A stretch of 64,000 nt of DNA from Granulibacter bethesdensis CGDNIH1 (GTDB lineage Bacteria; Pseudomonadota; Alphaproteobacteria; Acetobacterales; Acetobacteraceae): positions 2,218,501-2,282,500 of the forward strand of contig NC_008343.2 in the NCBI RefSeq assembly GCF_000014285.2, given 5' to 3'. The first letter of the stretch is position 1. Each line of letters begins with the position of its first letter. Shown here piece after piece: positions 54,769-64,000 of this stretch. A model generated the notes under the pieces. That model worked only from the letters and a program-made list of their open reading frames with translations, did no database searches and was not told the DNA's origin. A program made the position numbers and the translations under genes.

Positions 54769-56795
54769 GACACCACCACGGTGCGGAACATACCCAGTTC
54801 CATATGGTAGAGCAGATGGCAATGAAACGCCCACAGACCCGGCGTATCGGCATCAACACAGGTGGTCAGCCTCTCACCCGGCTTGACCAGAATGGTGTGT
54901 TTGAAGGGACGATCCGCGCCGGTTCCGTTCTCCAGTTCACTCCACAAACCATGGAGGTGGATCGGATGCTCCATCATCGTATCGTTGATCAGGATGAAGC
55001 GGACACGCTCCCCCAGCCGCAGACGGATCGAAGGTGCATGAGAAAATTTCTGGCCGTTAAAGCCCCAGATATAGCGCTCCATATTGCCGGTCAGATGCAA
55101 CAGGATCTCCCGATCCGGCTCCCGCCCCGGCGGGGCCGGTCGCGCGGCTCTCAGATCGGTGTAGCGCAGGACGCGGCGTCCGTTATCGTCCAGCCCACTG
55201 CCTGCCTCATGGAGTCGCGATACCGGCATCGGGGCAAGGCTGCCAACCCCCAGTTCTCCGACCTGCGGTGTCCGGTAGACCGTCACGGGCACCGGATGCG
55301 GCCCGGTCTGTTTCAGGGGAGCCGGAAGAGAGGGTGCGGTATTCCCGGGCACGCTGACCGGCGCGGCATGGTCTGCATGCATGGCGCCATCATGGACGGA
55401 ACCCCCATGATGCATCGGCATGTGATGCATGGGCATGTCCGGCATATCCATGCCGTCCATCTCCTCCATACCTTCCATCCCCTCCATGCTGTGCGCATGA
55501 TGATGGGCCGGAGCAGAAGACGCGGGAGAGGACACAGCCTCCGGCGGCGGATGAGCCATACCGTCCGTGCCGGGATTCTCCGCATCGTGGGCCGCCATGC
55601 CGTGGTGCTCCATTCCTGCACCCATATCCCCCATGTCCATGTGGTTCATGTCCATGTCGCCCATGCCCATATCCTTCATGGTGCGCAGCGGGCGAGGGTC
55701 CATTGGCGGCACCAACCCGTCCATATCGGGATGCGGTGCGAGGGTGCCACGCGCGTAGCCGGTCCGGTCCTGACTCTGTGCGAAAATCGTATAAGCCGCG
55801 TTACCGGGTTGGATCAGCACATCATAGGTCTCGGCCACGCCGATGCGGAACTCATCGACCATGACCGGGCGCACCGCATTACCGTCCGCCTCCACCACGG
55901 TCATGACCAGACCCGGAATCCGGATGTCGAAATTTGTCATTGATGCAGCGTTGATGAAGCGCAGACGCACCCGTTCACCCGGCCTGAACAGCCCGTGCCA
56001 ATGGTCATCCACCGCCCGGCCATTGAGCAGATACGCATAGGCATTGCCGCTGACATCCGAGATATCCGTCGGCCCCATCCGCATCTTTCCCCAGGCGAGC
56101 CGATCCGACACAGCCTGATGCAAGCCCTTCTGGCGTGCATCAGCGATAAAGGTGCCCAGCGTGCGCTGACGGAAATTATAGGCATCGCTCTGGAATTTCA
56201 GCGTGCTGACAATGCTCTCGGGGGCCAGATCGGACCAGTCATTCAACATGACGACATAGTCGCGGTCATAATCCGGCACCGCGCCATGCGGCGCGATAAT
56301 CAACGCGCCGTACAGGCCGGTCGCCTCCTGAAAGCCGGAATGACCATGGTACCAGTACGTGCCGGACTGCTTCAGCGGAAAGCGATACGTAAACGTCTCT
56401 CCCGCCGGAATCCCCCCGAAGCTCAGCCCAGGCACACCATCCATGGAGGCAGGGACACGCAGGCCATGCCAGTGAATGGAGGTCGGCTCATCCAGTGTAT
56501 TGGTGACGGCGATGGCAACCTCGTCCCCCTCCCGCATACGCAGTACCGGACCCGGCAGGGAAGCATTCACCAATGTCGCCGACGCATGTCTTCCGCCACG
56601 GCGAACGGAATAGCGGGCTACGTTCAGGGCAAAGCGGCTGCCACGCAGCTCCGGCATACCCTCGGCAGTTGCTTCCGGTGCAGGCGCAGGCGCGGCGCAT
56701 CCTCCTGCCGCTGCTGTCAGAAGCGCAGCACCGCAGGCACGCAGCACGCGCCGACGATCCGGCCGAATAAGGCCGGAACCTTCAGTATTCCTCAT
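54765..56795 (-). CDS. copA: CopA-type multicopper oxidase
   Basis: A 676-residue three-cupredoxin-domain oxidase that detoxifies periplasmic copper. A twin-arginine signal (RRRVLRACGAALL) ends at a possible lipobox-like GGC at residue 33. Copper sites are HWHG (about 108), YHGH (about 149), HPIHLHG (about 612) and HCHLLYHMELGMF (near 658). An insert of about 110 residues (roughly 365-475) is very rich in Met, His and Asp and probably binds copper. It is followed by copB and preceded by a small secreted protein and a TetR gene. Confidence 0.94.
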   Translation of the reverse strand: MRNTEGSGLIRPDRRRVLRACGAALLTAAAGGCAAPAPAPEATAEGMPELRGSRFALNVARYSVRRGGRHASATLVNASLPGPVLRMREGDEVAIAVTNTLDEPTSIHWHGLRVPASMDGVPGLSFGGIPAGETFTYRFPLKQSGTYWYHGHSGFQEATGLYGALIIAPHGAVPDYDRDYVVMLNDWSDLAPESIVSTLKFQSDAYNFRQRTLGTFIADARQKGLHQAVSDRLAWGKMRMGPTDISDVSGNAYAYLLNGRAVDDHWHGLFRPGERVRLRFINAASMTNFDIRIPGLVMTVVEADGNAVRPVMVDEFRIGVAETYDVLIQPGNAAYTIFAQSQDRTGYARGTLAPHPDMDGLVPPMDPRPLRTMKDMGMGDMDMNHMDMGDMGAGMEHHGMAAHDAENPGTDGMAHPPPEAVSSPASSAPAHHHAHSMEGMEGMEEMDGMDMPDMPMHHMPMHHGGSVHDGAMHADHAAPVSVPGNTAPSLPAPLKQTGPHPVPVTVYRTPQVGELGVGSLAPMPVSRLHEAGSGLDDNGRRVLRYTDLRAARPAPPGREPDREILLHLTGNMERYIWGFNGQKFSHAPSIRLRLGERVRFILINDTMMEHPIHLHGLWSELENGTGADRPFKHTILVKPGERLTTCVDADTPGLWAFHCHLLYHMELGMFRTVVVS

Positions 56796-56897
56796 GATCT
56801 TATGGTCGCTCTGTCAGAACTACTTACACGGCCCAGCCGGTTTATTCCGCCAGATGCAGCGGATCAGACAGGCCTCACCCGAACGGTCAGCCCGCTT

Positions 56898-57269
56898 TCA
56901 AGCGGGTATAAAGCGGCCTGAGCGAGGTGGAAAAGGTTCCGGCATGGGGGATGCTCCATACCCGTGATACGGAATGGAAGCTACGAAACGGACCAACCAG
57001 ACGCGCACTGAATCCGCCAGTGCCGGCGCATCCGGCACCATGGCCCCCACACAACACACCACACCATCACAGGATGGTGCGGCAGGATGGCCATGGCAGG
57101 GTGCAGGATGCTGCCCGATCATCAGCGGTGCCGTGATGACGTCATCGTCACCCGCAGCAATATCAGCCATCGACATAGTCATGACATGGGCGGCCTCCAT
57201 CGCCCGCACCTGCAGTGGCAGGCTGCAGGCGATCAACGCCGTCAGCAGAAATGTCAGAACACATCGCAT
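56898..57269 (-). CDS. Small secreted copper-locus protein (CopL/DUF2946-like)
   Basis: A 123-residue protein with a clear signal peptide (MRCVLTFLLTALIACSLPL). The mature part has several Met and His residues, a CDGVVCC cluster and an FPPRSGRFIPA C-terminus. The pattern resembles small CopL or DUF2946-type proteins found before copAB, which may bind or sense copper; the match is from memory. The ATG at 57269 places the signal first; a GTG at 57290 would add seven residues. Confidence 0.65.
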   Translation of the reverse strand: MRCVLTFLLTALIACSLPLQVRAMEAAHVMTMSMADIAAGDDDVITAPLMIGQHPAPCHGHPAAPSCDGVVCCVGAMVPDAPALADSVRVWLVRFVASIPYHGYGASPMPEPFPPRSGRFIPA

Positions 57270-57355
57270 GTCGGGCAATATTGTAACCACCCTCGCTCAA
57301 GCACGCAATCAAATGGGATCGTGCACTGATAGAGCATAAAAACTATGTTCAGGGT

Positions 57356-58060
57356 TCAATGGACCAGTTCCATCTGGCTCTTCAGATACTGGTGGACGGA
57401 GGGCGATGCATACGGAAGATAAAGCGCCCTTACCTGATAGATGCCCCATTCCATATCCCTCATCGGAAGCGCCTTGCTACCGCGGTGCATGATCAGAAAG
57501 GACATCCAGTAAGACATGATGATGCAGACATTGGCAGCCAGCGCCTCCAGCTCGGCATCTTCAATAATCAGATGCCCCACCTGACGCATATGCTGAAGAA
57601 CATGCATGGCAACCTGCTCTCCTTCACGATTCATGGTCCTGAGTCTTAAGGCCAGATCCGGAATCTGGTTCAGGATGACAGGGCCATCCCGAAACAGAAA
57701 CCGGTATCGCCAGATCAACCAGAACCATGATCTCAAATAGTCACTATACAGCTCGATCGGATGAAGCATGTTCGAACCTGACCGGGTAGTAACTTTATCA
57801 GGGCTGGTCGAGACAAGTCGCGTCATATGATGATGGAAAATGTCATATAACGTTGTTACCAGAATTTGCTTTGTATGAAAGTGATAGTATAAATTTCCTT
57901 CATTAATATTGCAGACTGCAGCAAGATGAGATGTCGTCATTGCATCGACACCTTCTATATTCAAAATATCTAACGCAGTTTTCAGAATTTTTAACTTTGT
58001 TTTTCCCTTGACTACAGTCTGCGTCATCATTTCCAAGCCGTTCCAGGAGAAATTATTCAT
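57356..58060 (-). CDS. TetR-family regulator upstream of the copper operon
   Basis: A 234-residue regulator. The TetR helix-turn-helix lies at about residues 20-62, with TSHLAAVCNINEGNLYYHF as recognition region, and the rest is a helical ligand domain containing aromatic-rich stretches (SWFWLIWRYRFLF). The ATG at 58060 has GGGAGA about 10 bases upstream. Codon use is visibly AT-richer than in the neighbours, hinting at different origin. It lies 86 bp before the copper genes on the same strand, so it may control them, but fatty-acid-type TetRs look similar. Confidence 0.85.
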   Translation of the reverse strand: MNNFSWNGLEMMTQTVVKGKTKLKILKTALDILNIEGVDAMTTSHLAAVCNINEGNLYYHFHTKQILVTTLYDIFHHHMTRLVSTSPDKVTTRSGSNMLHPIELYSDYLRSWFWLIWRYRFLFRDGPVILNQIPDLALRLRTMNREGEQVAMHVLQHMRQVGHLIIEDAELEALAANVCIIMSYWMSFLIMHRGSKALPMRDMEWGIYQVRALYLPYASPSVHQYLKSQMELVH

Positions 58061-58220
58061 AAAACTAATATCTCCCGGCAATGCATGGACGCTGATGAAA
58101 CCCCATTCGCAGTACAGTTGCGGGGCCAAAAGGATCGTGAAAACAGATAATCACAATCCCGTTCTCGTGTATTTAACGCACCCCGAAACAGACAAAGCAG
58201 ATCTTTTTTCCACTTATCAT

Positions 58221-58262
58221 AAAAACAAAAAAGGCAAACCTGCATTTTCATGCAGATTTGCC
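58221..58262 (-). terminator. Rho-independent terminator of ppk1
   Basis: Read on the minus strand: GGCAAATCTGCAT, loop GAAA, ATGCAGGTTTGCC, then TTTTTTGTTTTT. A thirteen-base stem with one wobble, a GNRA-type tetraloop and a T tract, 67 bases after the ppk1 stop. The rest of the 268-bp AT-rich gap up to the TetR start shows no gene. Confidence 0.92.
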
Positions 58263-58328
58263 AAAATTTTCTATAAAATTGTTTTTACTAAAGCGTGGTT
58301 TTATTTTCAACCAGAACGCGAATTTTGA

Positions 58329-60611
58329 TCAGTCCTCGCTGACTCTGTCCGGACGGCGGCTGGCGACCAGCGGTCCCAGCATCGGCCCATGAAGCGCTGA
58401 TCCCCGACCGGAGAGCGATGGATTGGTCATGAAATAATGATGTGCTGACACAGGTTTACGTCCCGCCACGGTTTTGGCAGGCACCCGGTGCCATGCCCCT
58501 GAAGGCTTCAGCTCCCATGACTGGGCCGTGTCCTTCAGATTGATGACCATAATCTGATCCAGTACCTGCGCATGTACGGTCGGGTTATAAATCGGCACCA
58601 GCGTTTCCACGCGCCAGTCCATGTTGCGGGCCATCCAGTCGGCGCTGCTGATGAACACTTTCGCATGCCGACTTGGTAAGGCATGGCCGTTCCCGAACAC
58701 GCAGATGCGACTGTGTTCCAGAAAGCGTCCGACAATAGACTTGACGCGGATATTCTCGGACAATCCCGGCACACCGGGCCGCAGGCAACAGATACCGCGG
58801 ATCACGGCCATGATCTTCACGCCCGCATTGCTGGCCTCATAAAGTTTGTCGATCAGCACGGCATCAACAAGGCTGTTCATTTTCAGCCAGATCGTGCCGG
58901 GCCGTCCGCCCTGCACATGGTTGATCTCTTCCTGAATCAACTCCATCAGCGTGTCGCGGGTAGTCAGCGGGCTGAATGCCAGAGCCTCCATCTTCGCAGG
59001 ACGGGCATAGCCGGTCATATAGTTGAAAAGCCGGGCCGCATCCCGTGTCAGGGCTGGATCGCTGGTGAAAAAGCTGAGATCGGTATAAATCCGCGCCGTG
59101 ATCGGATGATAATTCCCGGTGCCGAAATGCGCGTAGCTGCGCATGGAATTGCCTTCCCGCCGCACGACAAGGCTGAGCTTGGCATGGGTTTTGAGCTCGG
59201 CAAATCCGAACACAACCTGCACACCGGCCGCCTCCATGGTCCGGGCGAGACGGATATTCGCCTCCTCATCGAAGCGCGCGCGCAATTCGACCATCGCGGT
59301 CACGGATTTACCGCCTTCTGCGGCTTCAATCAGCGCCTTGACGATCGGGCTGTCGCGGCTGGTGCGGTACAGGGTCTGCTTGATCGCGACGGTGGCCGGA
59401 TCGCTGGCAGCCTGCCGCAGGAACTGGACCACCACGTCGAAACTCTCAAACGGGTGATGAACGATGATATCCTTGGCTCGGATCGCAGCGAAACAATCCC
59501 CGCCGAAATCGCGGATACGCTCCGGAAAACGCGGCGTATAGGGCGGAAACAACAGATCGGCCCGATCATCCACGATCAACTGCCGGACATCGGACACCGC
59601 CAGAATACCATCGAGCACCGATGCCTCGTCCGGGGAGACATCGAGTTCATCAATCACCATCTCTCGCAGTGGAAGCGGCGTCTCCCCGCTCAGGGTCAGG
59701 TCGATGACCACGCCCCGGCGACGGCGCTTCAGTGCGCTCTCGTAGGAGCGCACAAGATCCTCGGCTTCTTCCTCAAATTCCACATCGGTATCGCGGATCA
59801 GCCGAAACATGCCCTGCCCATCCACATGGAACCCCGGGAACAGGCGGTCGAGGAACAGGGTCAGCAGATCTTCCAGCATCAGGAAGCGGATACGGGGATC
59901 GGGTTTTTCCTCCCCCCTGCCATCAGCCGCAGCAGAGCGCGCCGGCAGCCGAATGAAACGGTCTGTCTGGGTCGGCAGGGGAATCAGGCCACGCATGCCC
60001 TGACCGTCCGCATCCCGCACCAGATGCAGGACCATGACCAGGCCCATATTCGGAATGAACGGAAACGGATGTGCCGGATCAACTGCAAGCGGCGTCAGAA
60101 CAGGGAAAACCCGCTCCATGAACCAGTTGGCCAGAAACCGCATATCGGCTTCGTCAAACAGGGTTTCCGCCATCGCTGCCGCGGCATTGCCATGGGAAGG
60201 CAGTTTCAGGACATCGATCCCGGCCTCCCCCAGCAAATTCCGCAACGTGTTCCAGCAAGCCTGCTGGTCATTGAACAATTGCCGGGACCGGGTACGAATC
60301 TCCGCCAACTGCTGGGAGGGGGAGCGTCCATCCGGCGACAGCTCCGCCAGACCAGCTTTTGCCTGCCCGATCAGACCGGCAACCCGGACCGAGAAGAACT
60401 CGTCAATATTGGAAGCGCTGATGGACAGGAAGCGCACGCGCTCCAGCAAGGGATGCAGGGGATTATCGGCTTCCTCCAGCACACGCTGGTTGAAATCCAG
60501 CCATGACAGCTCCCGGTTGATGAAACGGTCGGGGCTGTCCGGCACGATCGGTGCCACCCCCGTCTCTGATTGAGTGGCAATACGGGGGGAGAGATCAGGG
60601 TGTGCGTCCAT
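58329..60611 (-). CDS. ppk1: Polyphosphate kinase 1
   Basis: A 760-residue enzyme that makes polyphosphate from [22 protein letters not shown] near residue 27 is the N-terminal domain; [15 protein letters not shown] near 410, the phospho-accepting His in [10 protein letters not shown] near 475 and [12 protein letters not shown] near 635 belong to the catalytic domains. The ATG at 60611 follows the hda stop by 10 bp; a longer frame into hda is less likely. Confidence 0.95.
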   Translation of the reverse strand: MDAHPDLSPRIATQSETGVAPIVPDSPDRFINRELSWLDFNQRVLEEADNPLHPLLERVRFLSISASNIDEFFSVRVAGLIGQAKAGLAELSPDGRSPSQQLAEIRTRSRQLFNDQQACWNTLRNLLGEAGIDVLKLPSHGNAAAAMAETLFDEADMRFLANWFMERVFPVLTPLAVDPAHPFPFIPNMGLVMVLHLVRDADGQGMRGLIPLPTQTDRFIRLPARSAAADGRGEEKPDPRIRFLMLEDLLTLFLDRLFPGFHVDGQGMFRLIRDTDVEFEEEAEDLVRSYESALKRRRRGVVIDLTLSGETPLPLREMVIDELDVSPDEASVLDGILAVSDVRQLIVDDRADLLFPPYTPRFPERIRDFGGDCFAAIRAKDIIVHHPFESFDVVVQFLRQAASDPATVAIKQTLYRTSRDSPIVKALIEAAEGGKSVTAMVELRARFDEEANIRLARTMEAAGVQVVFGFAELKTHAKLSLVVRREGNSMRSYAHFGTGNYHPITARIYTDLSFFTSDPALTRDAARLFNYMTGYARPAKMEALAFSPLTTRDTLMELIQEEINHVQGGRPGTIWLKMNSLVDAVLIDKLYEASNAGVKIMAVIRGICCLRPGVPGLSENIRVKSIVGRFLEHSRICVFGNGHALPSRHAKVFISSADWMARNMDWRVETLVPIYNPTVHAQVLDQIMVINLKDTAQSWELKPSGAWHRVPAKTVAGRKPVSAHHYFMTNPSLSGRGSALHGPMLGPLVASRRPDRVSED

Positions 60612-60621
60612 GGCCGCCGTT

Positions 60622-61362
60622 TTAGAGGAGCGCCGGGGGATTCGATAAGATTTCGTCTGCGTCTGACGCGAAACTGTCACGGCAAGCCTCATCACCATCC
60701 GATTCACACAGTCCGTTCAGGATGCGCGCCGCCAGTATTTTTGTCACCCTGCCCCCCTCCGCCAATGCGGCACGGTCGAGCCTTGCGGCCACTTCCCGCA
60801 CAGCCCAGGCGGTGCGCGGCAGCCGCAATAGCAGCCAGGATTGCAGGCTGGGCGGCACACTCAACTGGCGCTCGGTCAGCAGACGCTCCAGCAACGCACG
60901 GAGCAGCGCGTCATCCGGGGGTAGAATTCCGACCGATGATGTCGCCCGTAAGCGGGAGGCAAGATCAGGCAAGGTCACGCGCCAGCGCGCCGGAGGCAGC
61001 CGGGACGCCAGCAATATCGGCACGCCCGCCTCGGCGGCGGCATTGATCAGATGCAGCAAGGCCGCTTCATCCGGGGTCGCATCCGCATCATCGACCGCAA
61101 CCGGCGCCAAAGGTGCCCGTGGCAATCCACGCAGGGAAGGACCGGGCCGCCGCTCGGCCTCCTGTAAATCGGCCCAGATACTCAGTAAATGGGTCTTGCC
61201 GGTGCCCTCGTCACCGAACAGACCGAGGCGGCCTTGCGGCCACTCCGACGTGCGGGCCAGCCAGGCCCGCGCCGCCCGGTTGGAGGGGGCTTCCAGAAAA
61301 TTCGAGGGCCGATAGGCCGGCTCGTAAGCAAAGGGAAGGCCAAGCTGCAAGGCCGCACTCAT
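60622..61362 (-). CDS. hda: Hda/DnaA-domain-III-like replication regulator
   Basis: A 246-residue DnaA-like ATPase lacking the DNA-binding domain [14 protein letters not shown] starts the protein, a clamp-binding-like QLGLPF motif; Walker A is [11 protein letters not shown] near residue 49, VAVDDAD near 84 is Walker B, and [13 protein letters not shown] near 138 follows. Hda promotes ATP hydrolysis on DnaA to prevent over-initiation. It lies between the PerM-type gene and ppk1, a common alphaproteobacterial order. Confidence 0.88.
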   Translation of the reverse strand: MSAALQLGLPFAYEPAYRPSNFLEAPSNRAARAWLARTSEWPQGRLGLFGDEGTGKTHLLSIWADLQEAERRPGPSLRGLPRAPLAPVAVDDADATPDEAALLHLINAAAEAGVPILLASRLPPARWRVTLPDLASRLRATSSVGILPPDDALLRALLERLLTERQLSVPPSLQSWLLLRLPRTAWAVREVAARLDRAALAEGGRVTKILAARILNGLCESDGDEACRDSFASDADEILSNPPALL

Positions 61363-61408
61363 GGTGCAACCCCCACCGTCACCGCCCTGGTCGGAATCAA
61401 CGAGCGCA

Positions 61409-62605
61409 TTACGCCCCCGGCGGCTCCAGATAGAGCGGACTGGCCAGATAGCGCCGCAGCCAGAAACGCGACAGCACCCCGATGACGGCCGCCATGGGAA
61501 CCGCGAGCAAGACACCCAGAAAGCCGAACGCCGCTCCACCCGCGAACAGGGCGAAAATCACCCACACGGCATGCAGCTCGACCCTGTCACCCAGAAAACG
61601 GGGGTAAATCACGTAATTTTCCAAAATCTGACCGGCGAGGAAAACGCCTGCCACCAGAGCCACCCGGTTCCAGTCGTGGAACTGCGCCATGGCAAGCGCA
61701 AAGGATCCCGCACCCCCCAACACCGTCCCGACATAGGGGATAAAGGAAAGGATTCCGGTGGCAAGCCCCAGCAGCAGGCCCAGATCAAGCCCCACGAAAG
61801 ACAGCCCCACCGCATAGAACACACCAAGCATCAGGCAGCACAGAGCCTGCCCGCGCAGCCATGCCGACAGGATACGGTTGATCTCCCGCGCCTGCGCCCT
61901 TACCACGCCCGCATAACGGCGGGGGAGCCATAAATCCACCCGCGCCACGGCCTTGGGCCAGTCACGCAGAAGGTAAAACGCCACGACCGGCGTCACCACC
62001 AGAACGGTCAATACGTTGAACAGTGCGAAACCGCCGCCGATTACCCGGCTCAGCGCCCGTCCGAACACAGTGAGCAGGCTTCCGGCCTGCACTGACACCA
62101 CATCCTGAAGCTTCGCATCGACAAAACCCGGTCCCAGCCTCTCCTGCACCCTGCCGAGCCAGTCGATTGCGGTATCGCGCACCAGCGCGACATAGGCAGG
62201 CAGACGAGACAGCAGAATGCCGAGCTGGGCCACGATCAGCGGATACAGCAACAGGGCGAACAGCAACCCGAGCAGGATCATGGCCGCGATCAGCAGACCT
62301 GCCGCCACGCCACGCGGCAATCCCAGCCGCTCCAATCGTCCCGCCAGAGGATCAAGAAAATAGGCGATCCCGCCAGCCATCACGAAAGGCAGCAGAATCG
62401 AAGCAAACAGATGCAGGGTCAGCCATACAGCAAACAGCACACCGCCGATCAGGGCCACACGCTGCATGCGCGTGGCGCCGTGCCGGGCGGGCGGTGAAGG
62501 ATCAGCACGCAGGGAAGTGACCGGCACAGAAGTCTCCTCTGCCACCCTATGGAGTGAAGTCAGATCCTCCATCGTCGTCGTGACCTCGCCGGAATCGCCT
62601 GTCAT
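61409..62605 (-). CDS. AI-2E/PerM family membrane transporter
   Basis: A 398-residue protein with about seven to eight membrane segments and a hydrophilic loop (VRDTAIDWLGRVQERLGPGF) between segments 3 and 4. GILSFIPYVGTVLGG near residue 300 is the family signature. Members act as sodium/proton antiporters or export small molecules; the cargo is unknown. Start choice is uncertain between 62605 and 62572, both with moderate Shine-Dalgarno sequences. Confidence 0.9.
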   Translation of the reverse strand: MTGDSGEVTTTMEDLTSLHRVAEETSVPVTSLRADPSPPARHGATRMQRVALIGGVLFAVWLTLHLFASILLPFVMAGGIAYFLDPLAGRLERLGLPRGVAAGLLIAAMILLGLLFALLLYPLIVAQLGILLSRLPAYVALVRDTAIDWLGRVQERLGPGFVDAKLQDVVSVQAGSLLTVFGRALSRVIGGGFALFNVLTVLVVTPVVAFYLLRDWPKAVARVDLWLPRRYAGVVRAQAREINRILSAWLRGQALCCLMLGVFYAVGLSFVGLDLGLLLGLATGILSFIPYVGTVLGGAGSFALAMAQFHDWNRVALVAGVFLAGQILENYVIYPRFLGDRVELHAVWVIFALFAGGAAFGFLGVLLAVPMAAVIGVLSRFWLRRYLASPLYLEPPGA

Positions 62606-62731
62606 CCAGCCTATGCTCCATGGTTGCCAGCACCCGACTCCCGGATTGTTGCCGCAGGGATGATCCAACCACCCCTTTATTCGGTGTCTGCTTATGGCAG
62701 CATAGCTGCTTTCAACACCGGACACATGCGG

Positions 62732-63346
62732 TCAACGCGGATGGCAGGCCATCCAGACATAAGCCGCCCCGCTTGCCAGCGTACTGAGCGCAACCAGAAC
62801 CACCAGAATGGTATTTGTGGCCGCCACCAGACTGGCCTCCGGTGGGGCGAAGGCCGCTGTTGCCAGCAGAAAAGCGACAAGAATGATCTGTAAGGTCGTA
62901 TTCAGCTTGGAAACATAGAGCGGGCTGATCGCGACGTCCTGCCCGATTGTGGTCAGCACCACGATGCCACCAAGGATCAGGATATCGCGGAACACGACGA
63001 GAATGGCCAGCCAGTCCGGCAGCAAGCCTACGATGGACAGCATCACATACATACCGACCAGCAAGGCCTTGTCCGCCACCGGATCAAGCGCCGCCCCCAC
63101 CACGGTCGGGCCGCGACGCCGGGCCAGCCAGCCATCAATCGCATCCGACAGGCCGGCAGCCACGAACAGCCAGAATGCCGCTGCGAAATCGTGCCGCAGC
63201 ACCAGCCATACCGCGAACGGCACGGCACAGAGCCGCCCGAAGGTGATGATGTTGGGCAGGGTAAACAGGGCATGATCCGGGGGCGGAAGCATGTTTCCGC
63301 CATGGTCCGGGGTATGCTGATCGGGGGGGAAACTGCCTTCAGGCAT
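62732..63346 (-). CDS. CDP-alcohol phosphatidyltransferase family protein
   Basis: A 204-residue integral membrane enzyme with about five helices. The CDP-alcohol signature D-G-x2-A-R-x8-G-x3-D-x3-D is complete in [12 protein letters not shown]...[10 protein letters not shown] near residues 67-92. It could be a PgsA-like phosphatidylglycerophosphate synthase or a cardiolipin synthase of this family; the exact alcohol cannot be read. It is divergent from purM. Confidence 0.88.
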   Translation of the reverse strand: MPEGSFPPDQHTPDHGGNMLPPPDHALFTLPNIITFGRLCAVPFAVWLVLRHDFAAAFWLFVAAGLSDAIDGWLARRRGPTVVGAALDPVADKALLVGMYVMLSIVGLLPDWLAILVVFRDILILGGIVVLTTIGQDVAISPLYVSKLNTTLQIILVAFLLATAAFAPPEASLVAATNTILVVLVALSTLASGAAYVWMACHPR

Positions 63347-63516
63347 GGAAAACGATCAGCAAAAGAAAAATGCCCTCATCACACCGCATGGCTCCGCGCC
63401 ATATGTCACCGTTGCGCACGCCACGCGGCTATGGTTTCTGTCCACTCGCACCAAACGTCCCGACGCAGTCCGCGATCTTCCCGCGTTGCGCGGGAAGCCG
63501 CCCGAGAGGACAAGCC

Positions 63517-64000
63517 ATGAGCAGCATGACATACCGGGATGCAGGCGTCGACATCGACGCTGGCGATGCCCTGGTCGAAGCCATCAAGCCGCTGGCCCGC
63601 GCCACCAGCCGTTCCGGCGTGATGGGCGGACTGGGCGGGTTCGGAGCACTCTTCGACCTGAAAGCCGCCGGATTCAAGGACCCGGTTCTGGTCAGCACGA
63701 CGGATGGCGTCGGCACCAAGCTGCGCGTCGCCATCGAGGCGGGACGTCACGAGACCGTCGGCATCGATCTGGTGGCCATGTGCGTGAACGATCTGGTGGT
63801 GCAGGGGGCGGAGCCGCTGTTCTTCCTCGATTATTTCGCAACCGGCAAATTGTCGGTGGAGGCGGCCCGGACCGTTCTCGCGGGAATCGCAGAAGGCTGC
63901 CGTCAGGCGGGCAGTGCGCTGGTCGGTGGCGAAACCGCGGAAATGCCGGGCATGTATGCCGATGGCGATTACGATCTGGCCGGCTTCTCGGTCGGCGCGG
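63517..64000 (+). CDS. purM: Phosphoribosylformylglycinamidine cyclo-ligase, 5' part
   Basis: The first 161 codons of a gene that runs off the right edge; PurM is usually about 345-360 residues. It closes the imidazole ring to give AIR in purine synthesis. [17 protein letters not shown] at the N-terminus, [11 protein letters not shown] near residue 62, and [11 protein letters not shown] near 142 are the family motifs. An AGGA six bases before the ATG supports the start. Confidence 0.95.
   Translation, partial: MSSMTYRDAGVDIDAGDALVEAIKPLARATSRSGVMGGLGGFGALFDLKAAGFKDPVLVSTTDGVGTKLRVAIEAGRHETVGIDLVAMCVNDLVVQGAEPLFFLDYFATGKLSVEAARTVLAGIAEGCRQAGSALVGGETAEMPGMYADGDYDLAGFSVGA

Noticed and set aside
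55360-55690. Repeated CATG-containing hexamers that could look like a repeat array or CRISPR
   Set aside because: They are codon repeats for Met, His and Asp in the CopA insert, without regular spacer length.
54804-55943. 379-codon plus-strand frame antisense to copA, rich in His and Met
   Set aside because: The His/Met pattern is only the reverse reading of the Met/His-rich CopA insert.
58683-60506. 607-codon open frame antisense to ppk1
   Set aside because: Complete overlap with a certain gene, no domain and Gln/His/Arg-rich composition typical of a shadow frame.
1-64000. tRNA, rRNA, CRISPR array, insertion sequence, integrase or phage genes
   Set aside because: I read the intergenic gaps and gene products and found no cloverleaf, array, transposase or integrase; a covariance-model scan would be needed for a firm negative on small RNAs.

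Overview
The window is GC-rich and densely packed, with mostly short intergenic gaps and many ATGA stop/start overlaps. The gene content points to an alphaproteobacterium, most likely an acetic acid bacterium (Acetobacteraceae; Granulibacter, Gluconobacter or Komagataeibacter-like). The evidence is a hopanoid locus (hpnN, hpnL, hpnA-B-C-D), a PhaR/PHA-synthase-like locus, alphaproteobacterial AddAB, a TIGR02300/FYDLN protein, and the orders aroA-cmk-rpsA, ihfB-lapA-pyrF-trpF-trpBA-accD-folC and purM / CDP-alcohol transferase / PerM / Hda / ppk. The species call is an inference. No rRNA, tRNA, CRISPR array, insertion sequence or prophage was seen.

Layout. 1-7.1 kb: hopanoid lipid genes, comprising the end of hpnN, a homocysteine S-methyltransferase, hpnL, and the ATGA-coupled hpnA-hpnB-hpnC-hpnD operon, which makes hydroxysqualene precursors. 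7.1-11.2 kb: a small membrane protein and a coupled surface-polysaccharide set (GT9, GT4, AsnB-type amidotransferase). 11.2-19.1 kb: ygfZ, then a minus-strand operon of cytochrome c, hisN-type phosphatase and the YejABEF peptide importer. 19.2-20.9 kb: kdsB and pheA. 20.9-23.4 kb: a PhaC-like hydrolase, a PhaE-like partner overlapping it by about 200 bp in another frame, and divergent phaR. 23.4-25.8 kb: an AT-richer regulatory pocket with an XRE regulator, an L,D-transpeptidase preceded by a short leader ORF, and an orphan OmpR-type response regulator. 25.9-29.4 kb: xthA, FAH-family hydrolase, class-I-amidotransferase-like hydrolase and an FNR/TrxR-type flavoprotein.

29.5-38.7 kb: plus-strand cluster tsaE-amgK-murU-addB-addA-trxA, combining tRNA modification, peptidoglycan sugar salvage, double-strand break repair and redox. 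38.7-52.2 kb: a long minus-strand housekeeping series, in transcription order aroA, cmk, rpsA (strong terminator), sppA, ihfB, lapA, pyrF, trpF, malic enzyme, trpB, trpA, accD, folC. The malic enzyme interrupts an otherwise conserved trp order. 52.3-53.9 kb: FYDLN protein, SRPBCC protein and a glycine-zipper lipoprotein. 54.0-58.1 kb: copper resistance locus (TetR regulator, small secreted protein, CopA multicopper oxidase, CopB). 58.3-63.3 kb: ppk1, hda, PerM-type transporter and CDP-alcohol phosphatidyltransferase. 63.5 kb to the end: the start of purM.

No clearly new system is present. The best candidates for a second look are the PhaE/PhaC-like dual-coding overlap, the signal-less L,D-transpeptidase with a perfect-SD 16-codon leader ORF, the malic enzyme plus small ORF inside the trp cluster, and the TetR-linked copper operon with a Met/His-rich CopA.
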